Shown piece after piece: positions 23,966-34,534 of a stretch of DNA of 64,000 bases; positions within the stretch are counted from its first letter, which is position 1, and each line of letters begins with the position of its first letter. The position numbers and the translations under genes were made by a program. The stretch covers positions 83,092,604 to 83,156,603 of the forward strand of contig NC_092349.1 in the NCBI RefSeq assembly GCF_963676685.1, read 5' to 3'. The stretch comes from Mytilus edulis. Lineage: Eukaryota; Mollusca; Bivalvia; Mytilida; Mytilidae. The notes beneath the pieces were generated by a model. The model was not told where the DNA came from. It ran no database searches and worked only from the letters and a program-made list of their open reading frames with translations.

Positions 23966-24504
23966 TAGCTACATCAGACTGAAACCGCCCAGCTTTGGTT
24001 GCTGTTAAATAGATGATAAAGATTTGATAAAGGATTTCGTGGAACATTTGGTAAACCCAGCAATATAATCGATTGTTTGCAAGTACACTTATGTTCATTT
24101 ATTTTAGTATCCAGTACCATTTCTGTCCAAAGGAGCATAGAACAGACCTCTGATATTTAGGATTTCCTCGTTCGTAAGTGTCATTGGAATTATGTCGAGT
24201 TTCCAGGTGAATTGTCAATACTGTAATGAACCCACAATCACATATCTGTCCTAGTATCAAACACTTTACAGCTCTTCAATAATTGATAAGCTATGGATTT
24301 TCAAATAAATTAGCGACGGAATCACCGCAGAGACACTTATTGTTGAAATTAAACGAGAAGACCTCATTTTGTGTGTCGCTTCTCTTCCTTCCACGACAAA
24401 TTAATCGTCATGTCTTTGTGTTCTATAGGTAACATGCATAATCGCATTTGTCATCCGTTCTTATGATTATTCAGATTGAGTTATTTTTGGAGAAAAACGA
24501 CAAA
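23966..24504. other. inverted-repeat arm and spacer
   Basis: About 24345-24496 (AAACGAGAAGACCTCATTTT ... GCATTTGTCATCCGTTCTTA) reappears inverted at about 29093-29243. No coding sequence is supported. Confidence 0.55.
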
Positions 24505-26294
24505 CTAGAGGCTCTAAAGAGCCTGTGTCGCTCACCTTGGTCTATGGGAATATTAAACAATGGACACAGATGGATTCATGACAAAATTGAGTTTTGGTGA
24601 TGGTGATGTGTTTGTAGATCTTACTTTACTAAACATTCTTGCTGCTTACAATTATCTTTAACTATAACAGTACTTTCTGTGGAAAATGTTATTGAAAATC
24701 TTCAAATTTTAAGAAAATTGTTAAAAATTGACTATGAAGGGCAATAACTCCTTAGGGGGTCAATTGACTATTTTGGTCATACTGACTTATTTTTAGTTCT
24801 TACTTTGCTGTACATTATTGCTGTTTACAGTTTATCTCTATCTATAATAATATTCAAGATAATAACAAAAAAACAGCAAAATTTCCTCAAAATTACCAAT
24901 TCAGGGGCAGCAACCTAACAACCGATTATCCGATTCATCTGAAAATTCCAGGGCAGATAGATTGTGACCTGATCAACAATTTTACTTCCTGTCAGATTTG
25001 CTCTTAATGCTTTGGTTTTTGAGTTATAAGCCAAAAACTGCATTTTACCCCCATGTTCTATTTTTAGCCATGGCAACCATCTTGGTTTGTTGGCCGAGTT
25101 ACCGGACACATTTTTTTAACTAGATAATCCAATGATGATTATGGCTAAGTTTGGTTAAATTTGGCCCAGTAGTTTCAGAGGAGAAGATTTTTCTAAAAGA
25201 TTACTAAGATTTACGAAAAATGGTTAAAAATTTACTATAAAGGGCAATAACTCCTAAAGTGGTCAACTGACCATTTTGGTCATCTGACTTATTTGTAGAT
25301 CTTACTTTACTGAACATTATTGCTGTTTACAGTTTATCTCTATCTATAATAATATTCAAGATAATAACCAAAAACAGCAAAATTTCCTTAAAATTACCAT
25401 TTCAGGGGCAGCAACCCAACAACGGAATGTCTGATTCATCTGAAAATTTCAAGGCAGATAGATCGTGACCTGATCAACAATTTTACTTCCTGTCAGATTT
25501 GCTCTAAATGCTTTGGTTTTTGAGTTATAAGCCAAAAACGGCATTTTACCCCTATGTTCTATTTTTAGCCATGGCGGCCATCTTGGTTGGTTGGGCCGGT
25601 CACCGGACACATTTTTTAAACTAGATACCCCAATGATGATTGTGGACAAGTTTGGTTAAATTTATCCCAATAGTTTCAAAGGAGAAGATTTTTCTAAAAG
25701 ATTACTAAGATTTACGAAAAATGGTTAAAAATTTACTATAAAGGGCAATAACTCCTAAAGAGGTCAACTGACCATTTTGGTCATGTGACTTATTTGTAGA
25801 TCTTACTTTGCTGAACATTATTGCTGTTTACAGTTTATCTCTATCTATAAAAATATTCAAGATAATAACCAAAAACAGCAAAATTTCCTTAAAATTACCA
25901 TTTCAGGGGCAGCAACCCAACAACAAAATGTCCGATTCATCTGAAAATTTCAGGGCAGATAGATCTTGACCTGATGAACAATATTACCTATGTCAGATTT
26001 GCTCTAAATGCTTTGGTTTTTGAGTTATAAGCCAAAAACTGCATTTGACCCGTATGTTCTATTTTTAGCCATGGCAGCCATCTTGGTTGGTTGGCCGGGT
26101 CACCGGACACATTTTTTAAACTAGATACCCCAATGATGATTGTGGACAAGTTTGGTTAAATTTGGCCCAGTAGTTTTAGAGGAGAAGATTTTAATAAAAG
26201 TTAACGCAGGACGACGACGGACAACGGACGACGACGGACGCCGGACGGCAAGTGATGAGAAAAGCTCACTTGGCCTTTCGGCCAGGTGAGCTAA
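24505..26294 (+). mobile_element. hairpin-ended repeat family 1, complete copy
   Basis: Starts with a perfect palindrome (AGGCTCTAAAGAGCCT) followed by GTGTCGCTCACC. It contains three ~500-bp tandem core units (similar points at about 25144, 25644 and 26144), then a GACGACGG microsatellite. It ends in a long hairpin (AGCTCACTTGGCC TTTC GGCCAGGTGAGCT) followed by CTAA. Core repeats plus ACGG-type microsatellite plus 3' hairpin recall the bivalve 'pearl' elements, now grouped with Helentron/Helitron-related non-autonomous elements. That affiliation is an inference. Confidence 0.75.
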
Positions 26295-26613
26295 AAAATG
26301 AGTCCGCATATTGATTCCGTCATCAGACTGACTTTTAGTCATAGATTAGACTTCCGGTTTGAAACACAACCAATCGTATGAAAGATAAAAAAAAAATGAA
26401 AAATAAATGAGCCATATCATGATGTTTAGATCGCAAGAAATATTATACCTCCTGAGAGAGGACAATTTTTTTTCGCGTTTATCTACACGTAAACTACTAT
26501 TTTACTACTTTAATATATAGAGACTCTCTGTATTCTGTCTACTGTTTTCTTTGAAATGTTTACTATTTAAGGGGTCATACCAGTTGCATATATATTAAAA
26601 TAAGTAAAACATG
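26295..26613. other. no gene recognised
   Basis: AT-rich spacer without supported features. Confidence 0.4.
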
Positions 26614-26823
26614 TAGAAACAAGAATGTGTCCATAGTACACGGATGTCACATCGGCACTATATTTACTAAGTTTCGAGTTGATTGAACTTCAACTTCATC
26701 AAAAACTACCTCGACCAAAACCTTTAACCTAAAGCGGGACAGACGGACGGACACGAACGGACGAACGAACGCACGAATGCACGTACTAGAAAACATAATG
26801 CCCATAAATGGGGCGTAAAAATT
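26614..26823 (+). mobile_element. hairpin-ended repeat family 2
   Basis: Contains AAGAATGTGTCCATAGTACA, a GACGGACGGAC / CGAACGAACG microsatellite, then CATAATGCCC...GGGGCGTAAA. The central part matches 33553-33902, 34187-34435 and 43768-44221. The 3' hairpin (TGCCC/GGGGC) is shorter here. Confidence 0.65.
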
Positions 26824-27513
26824 TATTGTTGAAAGTGAAAATAGTGATTTTGCAAAAATGAAATTAGGGTAGAGATTAGAGGGAGGCAAGGCCTTTTTCG
26901 GGACGTCGGGATCGGTGGTTTTAAAGCTCGGGATTTGGGGATTGATCCTTACGGGATCCGGGAATATATTTTTCGATTTCGGTATTTCGGGATAAGAATT
27001 TCTTTAATCTTGCTTCATATTGTTTTCAAATATTTTAATGGCCAATCCCGTCATACATTTAACAATGGCAGATATATAGTACACACAAAATATGGAAAAC
27101 CAGTTTTATGAGTTAACTGTGAATAACGACGTTAATATTATATGTAACAATAATATACAACAAAAGCAGACATGGTTGCGCACCAGGTGAACTGAAAGTT
27201 GTTTTTTCACAGATGAGAGAAAGGTCGTCGTTGCGACTAACAATGAAGATTAGAAGTCACAAAAATACTGAATTCCAAGGAAAATTTTAAAAAGGAAAGT
27301 CCATAAACAAATGGCAAAATCAAAAGCTCAAAGACATCAACCAAATGGATTGAGAAATGATAACAACTTTCATATTCCTGTCTTGGTGCAGGGATTTTTT
27401 TTATGTTGAAAATGGTGGATTAAACCTGGTTTTATTAAACAAAAACTGTAATAGATGAACGTGGACAACATTAATACGCATTTAACCAAACGTTAATATA
27501 TTCAATCGCTTAC
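26824..27513. other. no gene recognised
   Basis: About 27290-27450 matches a dispersed repeat (TTCATATTCCTGTCTTGGTG). Otherwise no feature is supported. Confidence 0.4.
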
Positions 27514-27544
27514 CTTGAGTGATAACGCCTTCCTCAATGTCCAT
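27514..27544 (-). other. candidate alternative first coding exon of the Mab-21/cGAS-like gene
   Basis: The minus strand has ATG with nine further codons (MDIEEGVITQ) plus one base, then a consensus GTAAGC donor. The phase matches the acceptor at 20004, giving MDIEEGVITQ-E-MEDC. It would imply a 7.5-kb intron filled with transposons. It could also belong to another gene. Confidence 0.4.
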
Positions 27545-27689
27545 GTATTATACTTCCTCGTGGAATTCCCAACAGTTCAGTGACTACATAGAAAACAAAA
27601 GTAGAAATTTTATATATAGAATCAACTATTTGATTTCATTTTAACAACCTTTAAAAAATAAGTTTTTTTGTTTAAAGTTTAGTTAAGAA

Positions 27690-28453
27690 ATGTTAGAAAT
27701 GTAAAAAAAAAAAAAACATCATGTAAATATTTTTATCAACTATTTCTAGAAAATATCAAAGAAATTCATCAGGACACAAAACAAATGGTCTGAGGATTTA
27801 TGTGTTAAATTGATGATTAGGGAAAAATTTTAATATATGGCATTTAAAGCAACACTAAACACTAAACTTCAAATTTTTTAGTTCAAGTTATTACATAGAA
27901 TTGTATACACAAACTCTTTTCTTTATAATTGTGGTTTAACAGAAATAGAATTGTGCATTTTTTGCACTGAAACCAAAGAAAGCTTATTGCATATCTTTCG
28001 GAAATGTAATTACTATATACAGCAAAAATATTTGGATAGCACTTCAAAATTTATAATTGAAATGTGGATTTAGCCTTAAACGTATAGATGCAAAAGAGAT
28101 TATTTTTGGTATTGGGGAAATTTGTTACCCATATAATGTAGAACAACATATAATGTTGATTTTAAAATTTTATATTTATAGCTGTAAAAATTCAGGAGAA
28201 AAACCTTCTGTGAAAGGTAGTTATTCATATTTGAAATAGTGTATGGAATGGAACAACATACGGTATATTTCGTATCTTTATATTTTGTTTTATATCTTGC
28301 TATTTAGTGTTGAAGTAATATGATAAATTCTTTAAGACCATTTTTAAAACTGTACATGTGTGTAATCCTGTTTGATTGTTTAATCCTGTTTGATTGTTTT
28401 CTGTCTATATGTCAAAAATAAAACAAATTACAAAAAAAATATGTTAGAAATGT
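27690..28453 (+). mobile_element. 5'-truncated LINE with 13-bp target duplication
   Basis: ATGTTAGAAATGT occurs at 27690-27702 and again at 28441-28453. Between them, the plus strand encodes a decayed LINE C-terminus (FKLLHRIVYTNSFLYNCGLT, then CIFCTETKESLLHIFRKCN) and finishes in AAAATAAAACAAATTACAAA plus A's. The Cys-Cys-His-Cys segment is the usual end of LINE ORF2. Frame breaks follow, so it is inactive. Confidence 0.7.
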
Positions 28454-29454
28454 TAACTTTTAAACTATGTTTTACATGTCTTCATTGTTACAAATTGAAA
28501 TTTTAATAAACATGATAACTTCTATCGTTTATATCATATTCAATCATTTATTAACTCTGAAATGTTATGTGATCCTGCCTGGAAACGTAAATTATAAGTT
28601 TTTAAATTCATAGCCTCCAAAACTCCCCTGATTATTTCGACTTTATCAATGGCTTTGCCTAAGTTTACATCACCTTTATTCCTGAAACCGATATCACAAA
28701 GACTTTTTCACCACTCCTAGCAGCCTTATTATGACGTCGATAGATGTATATACTAAATCCAGCCTTCTCTCTTATTTAGAAAATTCTGTCATACAGCTCC
28801 ATCAGTTCGTTAAAACCTCTTCTTTCTCTCATCATAAACTCCTTCTTAGAAATGTTTTCTATATACATTATTGCAAATGATATGTCGCAGGAGGAGTTTT
28901 TCAATAAGGCTTCACTAAAGGTTATTTTATTTTAAAAGAGCACTAGAAAACAAAGTATGTAAACTGTTGTAGGATGAATTCTCGTAAAATATTTTATGAC
29001 TGGCTAATTTCAGGAAAGGCGTCAAAAGTCTCAGCCTGCGGGTGCCGTGTTGACAGGACAATTTTGTTTTAGCCCTCCCCTTCTTTTTTCGTTTTTCTCC
29101 CAAAATAATCCAAACTTAATAATCATAATAACGGATGACAAATGCGACTTTGCATGGTGAAATCCTAGGACACAGGGGCATGATGATTAGTTAATTGGGG
29201 AAGGAAAAGAAGCGACACACAAAATGAGGTCTTCTCGTTTAATAGTATAGAAGATACTAATAACTGATATCTGTTTTTAAGAACTGATTCATTTTTAAAA
29301 TTGTTAAATAAGTATTTCTTAGGGAAAATTTTTAAAAACTACCTCAACCTCATAAGATGAGAAAATTAAATCCAAAATGTCTCAGTGATAAATATTTAAA
29401 TGTAGAAATTCAAGACATCATCTTAGCTACAAAGATGTACACAAGTAGTCGGTT
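28454..29454. other. no gene recognised; contains one inverted-repeat arm
   Basis: The arm at about 29093-29243 is the inverted partner of 24345-24496. The remainder has no supported ORF. Confidence 0.45.
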
Positions 29455-29734
29455 TTATAATCCTGGTACCTTTGATAAGTTTTTACACCACTGGTGGACG
29501 TTTCGTCCCCGAGGGTATCACCAGCCCAGTATTCGGTGTTGACATGAATATCAATAATGTTGTCATTTTTATAAATTTCCTGTTTACAAAACGTTGAATT
29601 TTTCGAAAAACTAAGGATTTTCTTATCCCAGGCATAGATTACATTAGCCATATTTGGCACAATTTTTGGGAATTATGGATCCTCAAATCTCTTCAACGCT
29701 GTACTTGTTTGGCTTTATAAATATTTTGATATGA

Positions 29735-29778
29735 GCGTCACTGATGAGTCTTGTGTAGACGAAACGCGCGTCTGGCGT
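29735..29778 (+). ncRNA. type I hammerhead self-cleaving ribozyme
   Basis: All conserved parts are visible in order: stem I GCGTCA (29735-29740), core CTGATGA (29741-29747), stem II GTCT-TGTGT-AGAC (29748-29760), GAAA (29761-29764), loopless stem III ACGC/GCGT (29764-29771), cleavage triplet GTC (29770-29772), and stem I partner TGGCGT (29773-29778, with G-U pairs). Cleavage is predicted between 29772 and 29773. The four-base-pair, loopless stem III is the form known from Penelope-like elements and retrozymes, which work best as dimers. Confidence 0.85.
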
Positions 29779-30023
29779 ACTAATAGTTATCAAAGGTACC
29801 AGGATTATAATTTAGATACTTAATTATAATCCTGGTAACTTTGATAACTATCAATATGACTTGCTTATATCATCATGAATCGGTTCAAAACATAGAACTT
29901 TTGAAAAACTAAGGCTTTTCTACCTCAGGAATAGATTACCTTAAATGTATTTGACAAAACTTTTAGGAATTTTTGATCCTCAATGCTCTTCAACTTCGTC
30001 CTTTATTTGGCCTTTTTAACTTC

Positions 30024-30067
30024 TTTGATTCGATGAGTCTTTTGTAGACGAAACGCACGTCTGGCGT
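30024..30067 (+). ncRNA. degenerate hammerhead ribozyme
   Basis: AGTCTTTTGTAGACGAAAC and GCACGTCTGGCGTA are kept, but the core reads TTCGATGA instead of CTGATGA and stem III has a mismatch. It is probably inactive, and marks the second end of the monomer that starts at 29773. Confidence 0.6.
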
Positions 30068-30075
30068 AAAATACT

Positions 30076-31090
30076 AAATTTCAATTAAAGTATCTATAAT
30101 GAGTTTATTATTCAGTCAGTATTGTTGCTTGAATTCGTAAAGAATCTGTAGAAATGCCAATTACATTATTTCAGATCACTGGCAGCTTCTACTTAAGAAT
30201 ATTAAGGTTACCGTATTACTTTTCTTGTCATAATCGAAACTGCAAATACCTTAATATATCACGGAACATACCCCACAAAGTTACTGACCAGTGTTGAATA
30301 ACATTATAAATAATCATTTCGTCATAGATGCAAGGATAAGAAATGAAATAAGTATATATCATCAAGGATTTTCAATGTCATTCAATTTTGTCAAACGCTC
30401 TACATAACTGTAAAAGACAGTTCCGCTACATTATTGCCGAAAAGTGTATCTTATGATCTTGTAATGGTGGTCATAATAACCAAAATTAATTAAATCGTAT
30501 ATACAAATCAAAACATAGGATATAGTATGTCCAGCTGGTATCGGTTAACCCTCTCATTTAGCTGAACTCTAATAAAAAAAAGGTGTTGGTAAAGGTCCCT
30601 TTTATCTATGTTTTGTATTTACGCTCAAAACTTGGCCAAATCTTCCAAAATTGCAGTGTTGAATCGTTTTAAGGATTTCTTCTTTTTAGAAAGGAACCAA
30701 AATTTGACAACTTCAGAGTACTTAAATAGAGCCAGGATTTTATAAGAACTTATAAATAGTATAGATCAACCTTTGAAAATAAATCTACATCATTTTGTAG
30801 GGTTATACAATGTATTATGGTACAGCTGCTTCAGGATAATTATACATAAAATTTGTATCAGATGTTCAGTTTTTCTCATTAATCCAGGTATAGATTCGAC
30901 GAAAATGAGTGAACACAATTGGATTCAAATGAACTGTAAAAATAGTGAGACACATTACGTCAACATTACATCCCATCTCCTTTGTTCTCACAGGGGTGAT
31001 CTGAGCCGGATCAGTTTGAGTTTCTTTGTTATGCATGCTTTCCTTTGTTCTGTAACATTTTTGCGGGAATGTCAAATCCAGTATAAAACT
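30076..31090. other. no gene recognised
   Basis: About 30121-30237 recurs as a direct duplicate at about 32897-33038. An ORF from 30773 reads into a SINE and is not accepted. Confidence 0.4.
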
Positions 31091-31215
31091 AATAAATTAA
31101 TTATCCGGAAAAGACTACCTAACAAAATTCACGTAGAAAAAATCCAGTGTATATGCTGGGATTCGAACTCAAGACCTTTAGCATATCAAGCCACGGCGCA
31201 TACCACTTCTCCAGG
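31091..31215 (-). mobile_element. tRNA-derived SINE-like sequence
   Basis: The minus strand has an A-box-like segment (GTGGTATGCGCCGTGG) and a perfect B box (GAGTTCGAATCCC) about 35 bases apart, as in the internal RNA polymerase III promoter of tRNA genes. No cloverleaf with a clear anticodon arm or acceptor stem can be drawn, so it is taken as a SINE head rather than a tRNA gene. Confidence 0.5.
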
Positions 31216-31824
31216 AAGACTGGATAGGAACTGTCTGTAATTTAACATACTTATATATATATATGCAAGATATTTTTATAACTGGGGCGAGTTGGCAGAC
31301 CTTTATTCAGTGGGGTTTAAACCCTTTTCGTTAAATACATGAGGTGTCAGACTGATTGTTCAATTTGATTTTACACTTTTTCAAAAGTTGGGCGAGTTGG
31401 TTACAAGAGTGGGACGATTTTTACAGAAATGCCAATTACATTAAAGTGGCGATATAGTGTGGGCCGATTGGCCAGTGGGGCGAGTTGACATTGTTTGATA
31501 TCTACTCATCGTGTTAGGGGGTCATAAAGGGTATACATCATATAGTAATATATAAAGTATATTATAATGGTTGGGTGGCGTTCTAAACTAGATTTTATGA
31601 ATTGTAAATGGTTTTTCGTCTAATCTAAAACAGATGGGATAACTATTAAGGAAACACATCTACTTTTATGCACCACTTCTCGACAATTCCTGTGGTTAGG
31701 GCAATGGCGATGAACATTTTTAAAATAGTATTTATAAAGGGTTTGGATAGGGTCTTCATTTATGCATTTTTCAATTGTATACATCATTTATTTGTTATTG
31801 TGTATTATTCTGTAGTCCCTATAC
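31216..31824. other. no gene recognised
   Basis: Contains a repeated GGGGCGAGTTGG-type motif (about 31285-31490). No coding support. Confidence 0.4.
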
Positions 31825-32720
31825 ATTCCAATGGGAACAAACTGTGCCCCTCTACTTGCCGACTTGTTTCTTTATTATTATGAGGCTGACTTCATGCAGG
31901 AACTTCTTAGGAAGAAAGATAAGAAGTTAGCAATATCCTTTAACTCTACTTTCCGCTATAAAGATGATGTTCTTTCTCTAAACAATTCAAAATTTGGTGA
32001 CTATGTGGAACACATCTATCCCATCGAGAGATAAAGGATACTACAGATACAGTTAAGGCGGCTTCATATCTTGACTTACATCTAGAAATTGACAATGAGG
32101 GTCGGTTGAAAACAAAACTTTACGACAAAAGAGATGATTTCAGCTTTCCAATTGTGAACTTTCCATTTCTAAGTAGCAACATTCCAGCAGCACCTGCATA
32201 CGGGGTATATATCTCCCATTTGATACAATATTACCTTGCTTGCATTTCCTATCATAATTTTCTTGATAGAGGGTTGCTGCTCACAAGGAAGCTATTAAAC
32301 CAAGAGTTCCAAATGGTAAAGTTGAAATCATCCCTTCGTAAATTTTACGGACGCCATCACAAGTTGGTGGACCATTATGGAATAACCGTTTCACAAATGA
32401 TATCGGATATGTTTCTTACGTCGTAACTACAATCCCCTTCCCTTTCATGAATGTGACCTACCGAATTACACTATTTACCGGATTTGTAATCACATAAGCA
32501 ACACGACGGGTGCCACATGTGGAGCAGGATCTGCTTACCCTTCCGGAGCACCTGAGATCACCCCTAGTTTTTGGTGGGGTTCGTGTTGCTTATTCTTAGT
32601 TTTCTATGTTGTGTCATGTTTACTATTGTTTTTCTGTTCGTCTTTTTCATTTTTAGCCATGGCGTTGTCAGTTTGTTTTAGATTTATGAGTTTGACTGTC
32701 CCTTTGGTATCTTTCGTCCC
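31825..32720 (+). pseudogene. Penelope-type reverse transcriptase fragment
   Basis: Encodes IPMGTNCAPLLADLFLYYYE and SFNSTFRYKDDVLSLNN, where family members usually have the catalytic box as YIDD. A +/-1 frameshift at about 32030 follows, then KDTTDTVKAASYLDLHLEI, SSNIPAAPAYGVYIS and KLKSSLRKFYGRHH to a stop at 32424. A conserved non-coding tail (GTGGAGCAGGATCTGCTTAC ... TTTGGTATCTTTCGTCCC) extends to about 32720. The upstream RT fingers and any endonuclease are missing. The clade assignment is from memory of related bivalve sequences and is moderate. Confidence 0.65.
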
Positions 32721-33552
32721 TATTTTAGAATGCAATTATTCTATATACAGATGATAATAATGTCAGAGGGACATTAATGAATATGTATATGGCATTTTTA
32801 CTACTAATTTGAGAATGCAGACATTGTAGTGATACAGAATTCATGATTGAGATACACACAATCAATTGCGGTAGTATTACCCCCTGAAAAATTATTTAGT
32901 CATTATTGTTTCTTGAATTCGTAAAGAATCTGTAGTAATGCTAATTGCATTATTTCAGATCACTGGCAGCTTCTACTTAAGAATCGTTCTTTAATTGGGG
33001 ACCGAATATTTTAAGGTATTACTTTTCTTGTCATAATAATGGTAGTATTACCCCCTGACAAACATTCAAATTGTGAAAACTTAGGGATTTATTGTTAAGA
33101 ATCTATACTTTCTCTGCCTTTGTTCTGGTTATTATGATTATACATTATACATATTATGTCAATTCATCAATGATTCTAATACAAACTTGGCTTTCAAATA
33201 TTTGGCTTAGAGTTTTCCTGATGACCGTAAATTCAAGAAAACCCTTTAGACACATGAAATTTATGTTAACTATGCATAAAAAATATGGCAGTATTTAGGG
33301 TCCAAATTTGTGGAAAGGGGAGTTTTTCTGTTCAAATTATATATCATATTACTATGAACTCCATTTCAGATTGAAGTAGTTTTATTGTGGTATTAATGAT
33401 GTGAAAACTTCCATAAGACATCTGTGTCATAAGGCTTTGTGGTCAGGGTGTTACAGGGTAGAAAATTGAAATCAAATTATCTGAAAAAAAAATAAGTCTA
33501 TTTAAAAGTAATCTATTTTTGTTCCAAATCAACGCAAAATAAAGTTTTAAAC
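32721..33552. other. no gene recognised
   Basis: Contains the second copy (32897-33038) of a ~130-bp direct duplicate also at 30121-30237. Short ORFs only. Confidence 0.4.
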
Positions 33553-33902
33553 AAGAATGTGTCCTCAGTACACGAATGCCCCACTCGAACTATCATTTTC
33601 TATGTTCAGTGGACCGTGAAATTGGGGTAAAATCTCTAATTTGGCATTAAAATTAGAAAGATCATATCATAGGGAACAAGTGTACCAAGTTTGAAGTCGA
33701 TTGGACTTCAACTTCATCAAAAACTACCTTGACCAAAAACTTTAACCTGAAGCGGGACAGACGGACGAACGAATGGACGAACGAACGAACGGACGGACGA
33801 ACGAATGGACGAACGAACGAACGGACGGACGAACGAACGAATGAACGGACGCACAGACCAGAAAACATAATGCCCCTCTACTATCGTAGGTGGGGCATAA
33901 AA
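33553..33902 (+). mobile_element. hairpin-ended repeat family 2, full copy
   Basis: Starts AAGAATGTGTCCTCAGTACA, contains CTAATTTGGCATTAAAATTA and ACTACCTTGACCAAAAACTT, then an ACGAACGG/ACGGACGA microsatellite (33757-33850). It ends in a hairpin (TGCCCC...ACTATCGTAG...GGGGCA) and TAAAAA. The long Arg/Ser/Val-rich ORFs here are translations of the microsatellite. Confidence 0.75.
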
Positions 33903-34186
33903 AGTCAACTACTGGCTGTTTTCTGTGCTTTGGTTAGGTTGTTGCCTCTTTGACCATTCCCTGTTTCCATTCACATTTCAACTAACACAAAATTTCAGGT
34001 CATTTATGTTTTCATCTTAGTTCTAAAACTAAATCTAATCAGAAATATGGATGATAAGATGACATTGATATTTTGATGAATGGTTACTCTCAATGATATA
34101 TCTGCCCACCTACTTTTATGGCTGTATGTCTATCATCTTGAGAATGAATTATTAGTTTTTTAGCATTGTTTTTAATCTATACAAGA

Positions 34187-34435
34187 ACAAGAATGTGTCC
34201 ATAGTACATGGATGCCCCATCCGCAATATCATTTTCTATGTTCAGTGGACCATGAAAATGGGGTAAAATCTCTAATTTGGCATTAAAATTAGAAAGATCA
34301 TATCATAGGGAACATGTGTACTAAGTTTCAAGTTGATATGACTTAAAACTTCACCAAAAACTACCTTGACCAAAGACTTTAACCTGAACCTGGCACACAG
34401 ACCAGAAAACAAAGCATAATAAATAGGGCATAAAA
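34187..34435 (+). mobile_element. hairpin-ended repeat family 2, microsatellite lost
   Basis: Shares AAGAATGTGTCCATAGTACA and CTAATTTGGCATTAAAATTA with the copy at 33553, but the tetranucleotide run is reduced to a few bases and the terminal hairpin is eroded. It ends 100 bases from the RFC5 stop codon. Confidence 0.65.
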
Positions 34436-34534
34436 ATAATTATGCAAACATTTGACTCTATGTATAGAATAAAACTCTTATGCATATCTATAATGATCAC
34501 ATTATAATAAATTATAATTTTTATTTTGTAATGT

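Larger units (their letters stand above)
29455..30075 (+). mobile_element. retrozyme-like dimer with intact hammerhead
   Basis: Two hammerhead segments in the same orientation lie 289 nt apart (cleavage points after 29772 and 30061) and bound one monomer. The first segment, 29455-29810, is also bounded by a perfect 24-bp inverted repeat (TTATAATCCTGGTACCTTTG...). A further hairpin of about 30 bp spans 29784-29853. Short length, no ORF, repeated hammerheads and tandem layout are the marks of metazoan retrozymes, thought to be mobilised by reverse transcriptases encoded elsewhere, possibly Penelope-type. Confidence 0.7.

Noticed and set aside
25449-25649. Repeated ~65-aa minus-strand ORFs (WLKIEHRGKMQFLAYNSKTK type), also at 24915, 48009, 49023, 49436, 53269 and 53825
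   Set aside because: They are the antisense reading of the family 1 core repeat. Length and ends differ in each copy, and no domain is recognisable.
26270-26294. Rho-independent terminator-like hairpins (CTCACTTGGCC...GGCCAGGTGAG plus A-run)
   Set aside because: The genome is eukaryotic and the hairpin is the conserved 3' end of a dispersed repeat.
30773-31240. 155-aa plus-strand ORF
   Set aside because: Its C-terminal part (WDSNSRPLAYQATA) is the classic antisense reading of a tRNA-derived SINE, and the rest has no known domain.
33662-33953. Arg/Ser/Val/Pro-rich and Arg/Thr/Asn/Glu-rich ORFs on both strands
   Set aside because: They are translations of the ACGAACGG/ACGGACGA microsatellite in every frame.
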